Notes under the pieces: generated by a model
The model's database searches: none
Seen by the model: only the letters and a program-made list of their open reading frames with translations
What the model was told of the DNA's origin: nothing
DNA from: Levilactobacillus brevis
GTDB taxonomy: Bacteria > Bacillota > Bacilli > Lactobacillales > Lactobacillaceae
Length of the DNA: 64,000 bases
Direction of reading: 5' to 3'
Assembly (NCBI GenBank): GCA_003666485.1
Contig: CP032931.1
Span: 1,302,001-1,366,000, forward strand
Shown: positions 23,365 to 31,803 of the stretch, piece by piece
How positions within the stretch are numbered: the stretch's first letter is position 1
Layout: every line of letters starts with the position of its first letter
Program-made: the position numbers and the translations under genes

Positions 23365-23446
23365 GGTAGTCACCTCCCCACATGGTGCGAGCGGTGAGAA
23401 GTTTGGTGTTAATCAAGTTAAATGGAACTGAATTAGGGTGCTTCAT
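23357..23446 (-). CDS. Short upstream frame coupled to the Rep gene (29 aa)
   Basis: ATG 23446 is preceded by GGAGG with an 8-base spacer and opens a 29-codon frame (MKHPNSVPFNLINTKLLTAR, then a few more residues). Its TGA overlaps the Rep start region (ATGCCTGA). This arrangement is typical of translational coupling, which rolling-circle replicons use to limit Rep synthesis. The peptide itself resembles nothing I know. Confidence 0.5.
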   Translation of the reverse strand: MKHPNSVPFNLINTKLLTARTMWGGDYHA

Positions 23447-23623
23447 AGTAGCAGCCTCCGAAGTTTAGATTTGTCGAAAATTTATATCCGGCTAATCCTG
23501 AGACGTAATCAGCTTTGGAAACACGCCACTAGGGTGGACATTCATGAGCAGGTGGCCAGCCCGAGCATCTAGGGTGCTTCTTGCGGTCATCAGCGTGACC
23601 AGCAGGAATTTGGTGCGAAAAAA

Positions 23624-23665
23624 AACACGCTACCACCGGCCTCTAGCCAGTGCGTAGCGTGTCGC
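23624..23665 (-). terminator. Terminator of the NlpC/P60 gene
   Basis: ACACGCTAC and GTAGCGTGT form a perfect 9-bp stem. The plus-strand A-run before it reads as eight T on the minus strand, so it terminates the gene at 23720-24205. The interval 23447-23623 otherwise holds only the Rep leader region. Confidence 0.8.
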
Positions 23666-23719
23666 ATTTTTAACGTTCAGATAATTCATGAGGTGTTTAC
23701 TGAACGGATGTCAATTTAA

Positions 23720-24205
23720 TTAATCAGCGTCGTCAGCGGTATCAGTGGCTACCCGTGCGTAACCAACAGCGTGCCACCATGGGGCATGAACGGCTTCGCG
23801 AACGACCCCACGGTTTTGGGCATCGATCATCTTGCCTTTACCAATGTACATCCCAACGTGGGAAATGGAGTAGGCACTACCACCAAAGAAGACCAAATCA
23901 CCCTTCTTGATGTTCTTGTAGCTAACGTGCTTGTAAGCATTGTATTGGGCTTGTGCAGTCCGTGGTAAGGTCACGCCAGCACCCTTCTTGTAGATGTAAC
24001 CGGTAAAGCCGGAGCAATCAAATGCGGAAGGACCAGTAGCACCGTAAACGTAACGGGCACCTAAGTGAGACTTGGCAACCTTGTAGATTGACGTGAAGTC
24101 ACTCTTAGTAGCGGCCGAAGCGGTCGTCGTGTTGCTAGCGTTAAAAGCGAAAAAGCCAACGAAAACTAAAGCACTTGCTGCGATTGTTTTAATAAATTTT
24201 TTCAT
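23720..24205 (-). CDS. NlpC/P60 family peptidoglycan endopeptidase
   Basis: The 161-residue protein starts at ATG 24205 (MKKFIKTIAA) behind GAGGGGTG. Residues 1-31 are a signal peptide ending TASA. The NlpC/P60 domain begins at about residue 42 with YKVAKSHLGARYVYG. Its catalytic triad is Cys in FDCSGFTGY, His in SHVGMYIG, and the third polar residue near MIDAQNRG. It should cut gamma-D-Glu to diamino acid bonds in stem peptides. There is no LysM or SH3 domain, so it is a bare catalytic unit. It is monocistronic and has its own terminator. Confidence 0.9.
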   Translation of the reverse strand: MKKFIKTIAASALVFVGFFAFNASNTTTASAATKSDFTSIYKVAKSHLGARYVYGATGPSAFDCSGFTGYIYKKGAGVTLPRTAQAQYNAYKHVSYKNIKKGDLVFFGGSAYSISHVGMYIGKGKMIDAQNRGVVREAVHAPWWHAVGYARVATDTADDAD

Positions 24206-24317
24206 CCTAATAAACACCCCTCATGAATTTTACAAGTTCTAGAATAGCAATGTAATATGACAAACATGTAACAAGCCAGTTTCAGAGCTGTTAAATGTCT
24301 TAAACAAATCATTACTT

Positions 24318-24349
24318 TTGACCAGAAGACCGTAATTGGGGGGTATAAT
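24318..24349 (+). promoter_or_regulatory. Promoter with MerR-like long spacer
   Basis: TTGACC (24318-24323) and TATAAT (24344-24349) are separated by 20 bases. This is too long for normal sigma-A activity but is typical of promoters remodelled by MerR-family proteins. The first gene downstream encodes a MerR regulator. Confidence 0.5.
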
Positions 24350-24413
24350 TTGCAAGTATCTCACATAATTGGTAACTTAGTTTACATAAGCGTTAAGGGG
24401 AGGAACCTAGGAG

Positions 24414-24884
24414 ATGGCACAATTTTCAAATGAGGCACGGCAGTATTTTGACGTTCAGCGCTTGGTCTTTCGGATCGGGGAGCTGGCATCCATGACGGGC
24501 GTGTCTGCCCGGCAGTTGCGATACTGGGAGAAAAAGGAATTGATCACCGCGCGTGAACGGGAAGATGGCCAGCAAGCGCGGGTCTACACGTTTAAGACGT
24601 TTGTACGGGTCACGTTGATCAAGTATTTCTTGGACGAGGGCTTCACGCTAGCCGGCGCCGCCAAGCAGGCAGATAAGCGCCAGGACCGTATGAAGTACAT
24701 TCACCATTTTGTGGCCGCGGGATTGAAGGGCTTTGCCAAGGTTGACGGCGAGATGGCCTTGAACCTAGGAGCCTTTGATGCCGACCAGACTCTCCTGGCC
24801 ATCGTACCGGACGAGGGACCGATTCGCTACCGGCTGTTGCCGAACGCTGAGGCGCAACGGCTGGTGCAGGCGGAACCGGAATGA
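24414..24884 (+). CDS. MerR family transcriptional regulator
   Basis: The 156-residue protein has a winged helix at residues about 18-85 (RIGELASMTGVSARQLRYWE, then a wing and YTFKTFVRVTLIKYFLDEGF). The C-terminal half lacks cysteines or a known ligand-binding domain. It is shorter than drug sensors such as BmrR and nearer in style to GlnR/TnrA-like members, but the GlnR C-terminal tail is not evident. A long-spacer promoter lies upstream. It overlaps the next gene by 4 bp (ATGA), so the two are co-translated. Confidence 0.85.
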   Translation: MAQFSNEARQYFDVQRLVFRIGELASMTGVSARQLRYWEKKELITAREREDGQQARVYTFKTFVRVTLIKYFLDEGFTLAGAAKQADKRQDRMKYIHHFVAAGLKGFAKVDGEMALNLGAFDADQTLLAIVPDEGPIRYRLLPNAEAQRLVQAEPE

Positions 24885-25393
24885 TGAGACATGACGCTGA
24901 ATACTTTGCAGGTCCGGTTAGAAAACCTATATTTCGAGAGTTTTCCCAACCAGGAAGACAGATTATAGTCGTAAGTCCGATTGGACAGGAAAGAATGAAT
25001 TTGGTTGACGCTAGTCTCAAACAATTATCTGTAAAGTATGACACACGCAGCCTGCGTATCGCGGTAACAGCAAGAATGACACTTGAGGCCTTCAGGGAAG
25101 AGATTGCCCGGAGATTACAATTGCCAAGCCAGCCGTTAGCTTCGGAGATAGTGTCGACTCTATTTAGTAGGAATATCGTCTTAGTGGTGGATGCCTTGGA
25201 GAAAGTTACGGATTCTAATTTTGATTTGATAGTGTGGCTAGCTGAATTAGCAAAAAACGTTTCTGATGAAGCAGGTTTTCACGAAGATTCAATTGTCAAA
25301 ATCGTCTTTACTGGCGTGGTGGATACGCCGAATCAACTGTGTCAAAAGGTTCAGTCTTTGAGGAGCCGTTTGGCAGTAATTTCCACGACTTAG
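24881..25393 (+). CDS. Unrecognised protein coupled to the MerR regulator
   Basis: The 170-residue protein starts inside the MerR stop codon (ATGATGA). Its base composition is more AT-rich than its neighbours. A hydrophobic strand followed by polar residues (RQIIVVSPIGQERMNL) and a second strand with Asp (NIVLVVDALEKVT) recall the Walker A and B regions of AAA-type ATPases, but no GKT/S is present, so ATP binding is doubtful. There is no signal peptide. I do not recognise a family; a degenerate NTPase-like fold is only a guess. A terminator follows. Confidence 0.6.
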   Translation: MMRHDAEYFAGPVRKPIFREFSQPGRQIIVVSPIGQERMNLVDASLKQLSVKYDTRSLRIAVTARMTLEAFREEIARRLQLPSQPLASEIVSTLFSRNIVLVVDALEKVTDSNFDLIVWLAELAKNVSDEAGFHEDSIVKIVFTGVVDTPNQLCQKVQSLRSRLAVISTT

Positions 25394-25404
25394 TGTCAAG
25401 ACAG

Positions 25405-25440
25405 ACAGTCATTTCGCAACCAGAGATGGCTGTTTTTTTT
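25405..25440 (+). terminator. Terminator of the MerR operon
   Basis: ACAGTCAT pairs with ATGGCTGT (one G-U pair) around a 17-base loop and is followed by eight T. Confidence 0.72.
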
Positions 25441-25446
25441 GACCCG

Positions 25447-25475
25447 TTGCATGTATCGGCCAGATAGATTATACT
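25447..25475 (+). promoter_or_regulatory. Promoter of the PadR-efflux operon
   Basis: TTGCAT (25447-25452) and TATACT (25470-25475) with a 17-base spacer lie 26 bp upstream of the GTG start of the PadR gene. Confidence 0.75.
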
Positions 25476-25500
25476 AGGCAAGCAGAAAAGAGGGAACGGT

Positions 25501-26040
25501 GTGTACGAATTATTTGTGTTGGGGCAATTGATGGACCATGACATGGCGGGCTACCAGTTGCGCAAGGCCTTGGTGACCGTCGTTGGACAGGAACAGACCG
25601 TGAGCTACGGGGTGCTGTATCCGCTACTGGACCGCTTGAATCAGGCCGGGGACATCGTGTTAGCCAGTGGAACGGGGTCCCGGTCTAAACGCGCAGCCAC
25701 GTTGACCGTGCAAGGGCGGGCGCATTTCCGACAGCTGGTGTTACAGCCAGTTACCATCAATAAGCAGGCCCAGTTGGCCTTTCAGATCAAATGTAATTTT
25801 CTCCATTTACTGGATAAGGCAGGACAACGGACCGTGTTACGGGATTTTCAGGCGTTCAGTCAGGCGCAGCTGACCAATTTGGCGGCGGTCCGGGGGTATT
25901 TGACAGACCATCCGCGCATGGTGCCGCTGGACGTTGTCGACGCCTTGGACGTCAATCAGTTACAACAATTACGCGCGCAAGCCCAAGCCGATTGGATCGC
26001 AGCTCGGCTGGCGCGTTTGGATAAGGAAGTTGAACAATGA
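25501..26040 (+). CDS. PadR family transcriptional regulator
   Basis: The 179-residue protein starts at GTG 25501 behind GAGGGAA. The N-terminal winged helix (residues 1-85: MYELFVLGQLMDHDMAGYQL, then SYGVLYPLLDRLNQAGDI) is of the PadR type, and the C-terminal ~90 residues are helical, as in PadR subfamily 2. These repressors commonly govern adjacent transporters and release DNA on binding aromatic or drug-like ligands. Its stop overlaps the start of the MFS gene by 4 bp (ATGA), so it probably autoregulates the pair. Confidence 0.9.
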   Translation: MYELFVLGQLMDHDMAGYQLRKALVTVVGQEQTVSYGVLYPLLDRLNQAGDIVLASGTGSRSKRAATLTVQGRAHFRQLVLQPVTINKQAQLAFQIKCNFLHLLDKAGQRTVLRDFQAFSQAQLTNLAAVRGYLTDHPRMVPLDVVDALDVNQLQQLRAQAQADWIAARLARLDKEVEQ

Positions 26041-27473
26041 AAGTTAAAACCTTTGCGGACGACCCGCAGATTCAAAAGCACCGCTGGTGGATTTTGGTGG
26101 CCGTGTGCCTCTTCACCTTCATGTCGACGCTGGATGCCAGCATCGTGAACATTGCCTTGCCCGTCATGAGTCGGGACCTACACATCCCCATGAACCAAGC
26201 GGAATGGGTCGTGTCCATCTATCTGATCGTCATCTGCGCGTTGTTGCTGGTCTTTGGCAAGCTAGGCGATACGCGCGGGAAGATTCGCATCTTTAAAATG
26301 GGGTCCGTCCTGTTCATTCTGGGGTCGCTATTGTGTGGCTTCAGTGCTGGGCTGGTCTTTCTACTGGTCGCCCGGGCCATTCAAGCCGTGGGCGCCGCGA
26401 TGACCATGGCCACCAACAACGGCATCATCACCGAGGTTTTCCCGTTCAGCGAACGCGGGCGCGCACTGGGAATGATTGGGTCCTTCGTAGCGTTGGGGAG
26501 TATCGCCGGTCCCGGTGTCGGCGGCCTGATTCTGGCCCATCTCCACTGGGGCTACATCTTCTGGATCAACGTGCCGGTCGGTATCGTGGCCTGGTTCATC
26601 GGCCAACGCATCCTACCACGCGACATCACGGTGACCCACGCGCCGATTGACCGGGGTGGGGCCAGTCTGTTTGCCCTTATCATGGTCAGCCTATTTGCGG
26701 CCGTCTTTGTCGGGCAGGAAATTGGCTTTGGTCAGCCGCTGATTCTGGGTCTCTTCGTCGTCGCCGTCGTGGCCATTGTGGCCTTCGTTCGGCTGGAATT
26801 GCGGGTGGCCGATCCCATCCTCGCGTTGACGCTCTTTCAGAATAAACGCTTCACCATCAGCATTCTCTGTGCCTTCCTGATCTTCGTGGCCAACTTCTTC
26901 TTCAACGTAATTGCGCCATTCTACCTGGAAAATGCCCGGGGGATGGCGGCCAATTACGCCGGATACGCGCTGATGACCTTTCCCATCGTGCAGGTGGTCG
27001 TGGCGCCGATTGCCGGGACCGTGTCTGACAAGATCGGGCCAGAACTATTGACGTTTATTGGGCTGGTTCTCATCTCCATCAGTCAGGTCAGTTATATGCT
27101 GGCCAATCTGGGGACGCCACTGTGGGTCTTCATGTTCTTCATCGGCCTGGTCGGATTGGGCAACGGTATCTTCATGTCACCGAACAACTCGATCGTCATG
27201 AGCTCCGTGCCGGTCCAAAACCTGGGCGTCGCGGGTGGTATCAATGCCTTGGCCCGGGAGCTGGGGATGATCATTGGGATTTCGATTGCCACGACCGTTC
27301 TATTCAGTGCGATGGGGCATTACGCCGGCCACCGGGTGACGGCTTACCTGCCAGCGCACCCGGAAATCTTTATTGCCGGGATGCGGGTGGCTTTCATGGT
27401 GTCACTGGCCATTTGTCTGGTTGCCACGGTCATCACGGGTTGGCGGCTCTTCCGCCGTCCTGCCCGGGCGTAA
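26037..27473 (+). CDS. MFS drug efflux transporter, DHA2 family (14 TMS)
   Basis: The 478-residue protein has about 14 transmembrane helices. DHA2 features are visible: motif D-like LDASIVNIALPVM in helix 1, motif A GKLGDTRGKIRIF after helix 2, and motif C GSFVALGSIAGPGVGGLI in helix 5. The EmrB/QacA family exports lipophilic drugs in exchange for protons. It is translationally coupled to a PadR repressor upstream, which fits inducible multidrug efflux. Confidence 0.9.
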   Translation: MKVKTFADDPQIQKHRWWILVAVCLFTFMSTLDASIVNIALPVMSRDLHIPMNQAEWVVSIYLIVICALLLVFGKLGDTRGKIRIFKMGSVLFILGSLLCGFSAGLVFLLVARAIQAVGAAMTMATNNGIITEVFPFSERGRALGMIGSFVALGSIAGPGVGGLILAHLHWGYIFWINVPVGIVAWFIGQRILPRDITVTHAPIDRGGASLFALIMVSLFAAVFVGQEIGFGQPLILGLFVVAVVAIVAFVRLELRVADPILALTLFQNKRFTISILCAFLIFVANFFFNVIAPFYLENARGMAANYAGYALMTFPIVQVVVAPIAGTVSDKIGPELLTFIGLVLISISQVSYMLANLGTPLWVFMFFIGLVGLGNGIFMSPNNSIVMSSVPVQNLGVAGGINALARELGMIIGISIATTVLFSAMGHYAGHRVTAYLPAHPEIFIAGMRVAFMVSLAICLVATVITGWRLFRRPARA

Positions 27474-27490
27474 TCTAAGACTAGTTGAAT

Positions 27491-27671
27491 CTGGCCGCCT
27501 GCCGTTACGCGAACCTCTAGGCTGGAACGCTGGGGGAGGACGGTCCGAGCCAAAACCCGGTCTCGGCCCTTGCTTTGAGCCGCAGAACACGTCTCAAAGT
27601 CACCAATTTACCAGCAAAAAGCGCTGCTAAATTCCCCGGCTGAGCCTAGATTTCGCTTCACTCTCGGCTAC
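27491..27671 (-). repeat. Family A structured intergenic repeat, copy A4
   Basis: Reverse orientation. The outer stem is CTCTAGGCT against AGCCTAGA, extended by GCGAA/TTCGC. The inner hairpins are AATTTACCAGC/GCTGCTAAATT and CTTTGAG/CTCAAAG, plus the GGTCCGAG/CTCGGCC core. It starts 18 bp after the stop codon of the MFS gene. The sequence is close to copies A3, A7 and A11, which share the same outer stem. Confidence 0.86.
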
Positions 27672-27749
27672 GGTGGGTGTTTCCGTCGCCGTTGGCTAAG
27701 CCCGTGTGACGGTGGGATGTAATGACGGCAATTAAAATTAAGCTAAGAT

Positions 27750-27793
27750 AAAACGACTGTATTTCTGGTGATTGACGGAATACAGTCGTTTTT
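27750..27793. terminator. Bidirectional terminator
   Basis: AAAACGACTGTATT and AATACAGTCGTTTT form a perfect 14-bp stem with A/T tracts on both sides. It probably ends the PadR-MFS transcript, with repeat A4 inside it. The interval 27794-27965 holds no gene I can support. Confidence 0.85.
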
Positions 27794-27969
27794 CGTGTGT
27801 CGTGATAGGCGGTTGAGCGGACCTGTCGTCTTATCTGGCCGATTCTGTATAACTTCTTTAATGAATGGATGAACGTACTTAGATAAGCCGGGGAGGGGGA
27901 TTTGGGGTGCTACCAGCCTCATTGACCCAATCTGCCGGAGTGCCCTATCCAGGCCCATTTGAGCCAAAC

Positions 27970-28003
27970 TAAAAAAGCCACCGACCACAGTCAGTGACTT
28001 TTC
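27970..28003 (-). terminator. Terminator of the MMPL transporter gene
   Basis: On the minus strand AAAAGTCAC pairs with GTGGCTTTT around the loop TGACTGTGGTCG, and a T-run follows. Confidence 0.75.
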
Positions 28004-28013
28004 AACAAACTAG

Positions 28014-30824
28014 TTAATCTTTCTTGGACGCATCGGTATCAGTGGACTTGGTCTCATCACTTGGGGTGACGGACTTCACTGGCCGGTCTGCACGCCGTTG
28101 ACGCTTCTTGCGCCGTGGCATGTGGAATTCGTGGGGCTTTTGTGCCGGCAACACGACAGATAACTTCCCGAAGGAGGCCGCCATGATCGGCAAGGTCAGG
28201 TTGAAGATGATGGCCGTGAGGATGGTAATCAGGACCACCGCTGTCAACGTTTGTGATTCTGCGACCAGCAAGCCCAAGACGCCCGCAATCACGATGAATA
28301 GTGAGTGGCGCATGGTCTGACCGACCTCGTGGATTCCTGGTAATAACCAGTCGAGCAGGGGAGCGTCATTTAACCGGTAGCTCAAGGCCAACTGGGTCAG
28401 TTCGACGACCGCCAAGACGGTGACGGGAACGAAAGCCAGCAGTGGGACTTGCCAGTTAAAGTCGCCGTTACCCGTCAACCACTTCATCAACAGGTGCGTG
28501 AGTTGGTAGCTGGCGGCTGTGGAAGCCAGGAAGGTCAAGAACCAGTAGCTGGCTTGCAACAGGGAACGACTGAAGATGATCAGGAGTAACAGCGTAATGC
28601 CAAAGACCAGGGCTAAGACGCGCGGTAGGTCGTGTTGGAACTGCGTTTGAATCGTAGCCGTGGTGGCTGGTTGACCCGCAAATGTTAATGGGGAGCCTTC
28701 CAGGACGGTGCCGCGTAATTGGGCCGTGGCGACTTGTTTCAATTGATCCAATGTCTTGGCCGTATCGTTGGCATTTGGTGCGTGCTTTAAGGTGATCGTC
28801 AGGAAAGTCGATTGGACCTTTTCATCGGTGTTGTTGACCAGGGCTTGTTGGAAATCGCCACTGGCAATCTGCGTCGGTGACAGGTACAAGGACTTAGCGG
28901 CTTCGGAACTCTGTAAGCCACTCAAGTAGAGGTACATCTTGTTTAGTGACTTCTGCATGCTGCTGACTTGCTTACGAGAATCCTTCAAGCTACTGTTGAC
29001 GGCTTTGATAGTCGCCAGGTAGTTGTTCAGGTTCGAGTGGGCAGTCGTGGTGTCGGAGTTCGTGGTCGAGACATCACTGGACAACGTGCTTAGCGCACTG
29101 AGCGCGGCGTTTAATTGTGAATTGACCGAATTTAATTGGCTGATGTAGCGCTTGATCTGCTTAGAAGAGGAGCTCGTCGACGTCGCAGATGACTTAGACT
29201 GAGCCGTCTGCAAGGCCGTTTGTAGGGAGCTACTATCACTGACTAAAGCACTGGTCTGCGTGGTCAGTTTTTGCAGGCGCTTGACTTCGGACTGGAGAGT
29301 CTTTTGTTTCAGATTCGTGCTGTCAGACTTCAAGTCGTTGCGAACAGTTCCCAGTTGTCCCACAACGCCGGTCAACTCATTGGTCAAATTACCCAATTGC
29401 GTTGAGGCGTAGTACTGCGTGATGGGCTGACCACCAGGTTGGGTAACGGACGTGACGCTGGCGACCCCAGGTTGGGCTTGTAGCTTCTTAGTCAGGTTAT
29501 CCAATTGATACAGTTGGTTTTGGTTATCCAGACGCTTGTTGGCTTGCAGGTAAAGGGTGACAGGTGTCGCTTTCCCTTGACCAAAGTGAGCGCTTAAGAC
29601 CCGAGCACCCTGCACGGCTTGATTATTTGGAATATCGGTTGAATTATCATAGTTGAGTTGGTTGCGGTAACCATAGGCAAATGGGCCGATCAGGTAAATG
29701 ACGACCAGGATGGCGATCCAAGGTTGCCACAGACCGAAACGTGCCAGGCTATGCCAAAGCTTGTGGTTCTTTAACTTCGGCCGGGTCTTCTTAGGCCAGA
29801 ACAGGCTGGCTCCTAGCATCCCCGCGAAGACGGGCACTAAGGTGACACTGGCGATCCCGGTGATGGCAAAGCCAATGCCGAGCAGGCCATAAGCTCGGAT
29901 GGTCGAGAAGTCAAAGAGCATTAGGCTCCCGAAGGCCAGCGTCAAGCTCAGGGTACTGATCAGGATGCGGTAGCCCAGATTTTGAATGACTTTGGACGTG
30001 GCTTCCTGACTCTCCATGCCGTCGTCGATGTGGTTGCGTAACTCACGGAAGAACCAGAAGCTGGTCAACAGCGTGAAGAGGCTGATTCCCAACAACAGGA
30101 AGATCGGTGTGTACTCGGAGTACGCGAAGTTCCAGTGGTAGGCCAAGTTAGTCGCCAGACTAAGCGTGGAAATATAGCTAATTAAAATGGCAAGGAACGT
30201 AATAATTGGGGCGATGATGGATGCGAATAAAATCCCCATGGCGACTAAGGCCACGAGCAATGTCATCAAAATCACGATCAGCGTGTAAGACGCGATGTGT
30301 TCATTGGCGGCATCACTCACGATTTCGGGGCTGGTGACGTAGGTCTTGAGTCCCAAGGTCGCAATTTGACCGGTTAATTGGCTAGAAATTTGACGAACCG
30401 TTCCCTGGTTGTGGCTGACCGCCAGTTGGACGATCTCAGTCGACTTGTCCTTTGAGAACAGTTGCGGTTTGCTGGTCGGCGTATTTGTCATGGTGGTAAT
30501 TTTTTGAATCCCATAATAACTTGACCGCTTTTGCAAATTCGACACGGTCTTGTTGACCGCCGCCAATTGCTTATTGGTCAAGGCGCCGTCCGGGTTATTG
30601 AAAACCGCGTTGACAGTATAGGTGCCGTTCAAGTTACGACCCCAGGTATTTTGAATCTGGGTCGCCTTGACGGGTTGACTCGTATTCGCCAATTGTGGTT
30701 GGCCATCATACTGAATGATGGTTTTGACATTCGGCAAGGTAACAATAGCCGCAAATACCACGATCAACCAGAATACGAGTGCAAAAATGCGGTTATGGTG
30801 AAGCTTTCTGATCCGTTCTTGCAT
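28014..30824 (-). CDS. MMPL/RND family transporter
   Basis: The protein has about 936 residues. I chose the ATG at 30824 (MQERIRKLHHNRIF), which places the first membrane helix at residues 14-33. There are two repeats of one helix, a large extracellular domain, and five or six helices. The first extracellular loop is about 150 residues; the second is about 320 residues with a long Ser/Gln-rich coiled coil (around residues 490-640). The pattern matches Firmicute MMPL (YdgH-like) proteins, which move lipids or hydrophobic compounds by proton motive force. A charged Lys/Arg tail follows. The gene is monocistronic and no regulator is adjacent. Confidence 0.88.
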   Translation of the reverse strand: MQERIRKLHHNRIFALVFWLIVVFAAIVTLPNVKTIIQYDGQPQLANTSQPVKATQIQNTWGRNLNGTYTVNAVFNNPDGALTNKQLAAVNKTVSNLQKRSSYYGIQKITTMTNTPTSKPQLFSKDKSTEIVQLAVSHNQGTVRQISSQLTGQIATLGLKTYVTSPEIVSDAANEHIASYTLIVILMTLLVALVAMGILFASIIAPIITFLAILISYISTLSLATNLAYHWNFAYSEYTPIFLLLGISLFTLLTSFWFFRELRNHIDDGMESQEATSKVIQNLGYRILISTLSLTLAFGSLMLFDFSTIRAYGLLGIGFAITGIASVTLVPVFAGMLGASLFWPKKTRPKLKNHKLWHSLARFGLWQPWIAILVVIYLIGPFAYGYRNQLNYDNSTDIPNNQAVQGARVLSAHFGQGKATPVTLYLQANKRLDNQNQLYQLDNLTKKLQAQPGVASVTSVTQPGGQPITQYYASTQLGNLTNELTGVVGQLGTVRNDLKSDSTNLKQKTLQSEVKRLQKLTTQTSALVSDSSSLQTALQTAQSKSSATSTSSSSKQIKRYISQLNSVNSQLNAALSALSTLSSDVSTTNSDTTTAHSNLNNYLATIKAVNSSLKDSRKQVSSMQKSLNKMYLYLSGLQSSEAAKSLYLSPTQIASGDFQQALVNNTDEKVQSTFLTITLKHAPNANDTAKTLDQLKQVATAQLRGTVLEGSPLTFAGQPATTATIQTQFQHDLPRVLALVFGITLLLLIIFSRSLLQASYWFLTFLASTAASYQLTHLLMKWLTGNGDFNWQVPLLAFVPVTVLAVVELTQLALSYRLNDAPLLDWLLPGIHEVGQTMRHSLFIVIAGVLGLLVAESQTLTAVVLITILTAIIFNLTLPIMAASFGKLSVVLPAQKPHEFHMPRRKKRQRRADRPVKSVTPSDETKSTDTDASKKD

Positions 30825-31025
30825 AAGTATCTGAGTCCCCTCTATGTATCCAATTTCCTGCCGTGCAAGCAGGGTGTAATCCATACTCAATTTTACCATA
30901 ATGACCGGCGTTCGGGCCGATTTAAGTCGGATTTAACAAAGTTTAAGAAACTCTTTAGTTGCTTTAAAATCCTAAACTGGTAAGGTTAAAACCACTTGTA
31001 TTAGCCAAAAAGGGAGGGGAGTTCA

Positions 31026-31253
31026 ATGACAAAGCATCACCAAGCCTACCAAAGTCCATTTGCCAAAATGTTAACTGACCAGCGTTACCCCTTCGCTAGC
31101 CAGTTGGCCACAGACGCAGGGCTGGATCCCAGTCAGGTCATGTTTGCCTACCTGAAGATCAGTGCCAGTGTGCCCAACACCTTGGGCGAGACGGCGCGGT
31201 TAAAGGAAATCGACCGGCGTTTTCAGGCGTTTTTGACCGACGCACAACAGTAA
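31026..31253 (+). CDS. Small protein of unknown function (75 aa)
   Basis: The frame starts at ATG 31026 behind AGGGAGGGG and encodes 75 residues predicted to be helical and soluble (for example YPFASQLATDAGLDPSQVMF). It has no signal peptide. It is divergent from the MMPL gene. Size and helical character recall small bacteriocin immunity proteins, but no family motif is clear, so I leave the function open. Confidence 0.6.
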   Translation: MTKHHQAYQSPFAKMLTDQRYPFASQLATDAGLDPSQVMFAYLKISASVPNTLGETARLKEIDRRFQAFLTDAQQ

Positions 31254-31690
31254 GATGATCCAAAAACAATAGCAGTACCCGCAAATCGTGGGGTATCCGA
31301 CAGTTCAGGCAGTGGCGGCATGCAATAGGGTGTTGGCGCTGCCTTTGTTGTGGGTGAAATTCCAGGGCAACCCTTAAACCTTGGTTGGTTAAGTGACCGA
31401 AGGCTGAAAGTAAAATTAATGCGCTGATTCCCGGAATGTTCTGGCCACTATAATTGGTGAAACCAGACGCCTGCTCTGGGGAACGCCTCCAGCCTGGGGA
31501 TTGGTCTTCCAGTTCACTGGCTCTAGCAAGTTGGCATCTATTAGTAACATTATGTTGACTAGGAGTCAGTTGACAAGTTAACTGTCACCAGGGGCTAAAT
31601 CGATTATTGTTGGCGGACGGTAGGTGGCCAGTTCGACTGTGCAGCTGCACAAAACAAGTTTTATCGTATTAAGACGCACAACGACAATGT
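31254..31690. other. Long intergenic region with a family B remnant
   Basis: I find no open frame with a plausible ribosome binding site. A short B-like remnant lies at 31468-31515. The rest shows several weak dyads but no gene. Confidence 0.4.
31468..31515 (+). repeat. Fragment of family B intergenic repeat
   Basis: The order CCTGCTCTGGGGAACGCC, then TCCAGCCTG, then GGTCTTCC follows the 5' part of the copy at 54920-55066. The downstream half of the element is missing, so it is a decayed copy. Confidence 0.55.
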
Positions 31691-31695
31691 TTCCG

Positions 31696-31742
31696 TTTGA
31701 TTGCCACCAGCTGTTGGTATAAAAATAATTGAAGCGGTTTCA
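31696..31742 (+). promoter_or_regulatory. Promoter with cre-like site before the acetoin reductase gene
   Basis: A -10 box TATAAA (31718-31723) has a weak -35 (TTTGAT, 31696-31701) 16 bases upstream. Immediately downstream, TTGAAGCGGTTTCA (31729-31742) matches 12 of 14 cre positions, including the central CG. In this position CcpA would block elongation, so catabolite repression is plausible. Confidence 0.5.
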
Positions 31743-31803
31743 TCAGTGTGGTTTAATAAGGAGTGTTCTAAGTGAATTTCACAAACTAAAGGAGTGTTTT
31801 CTT

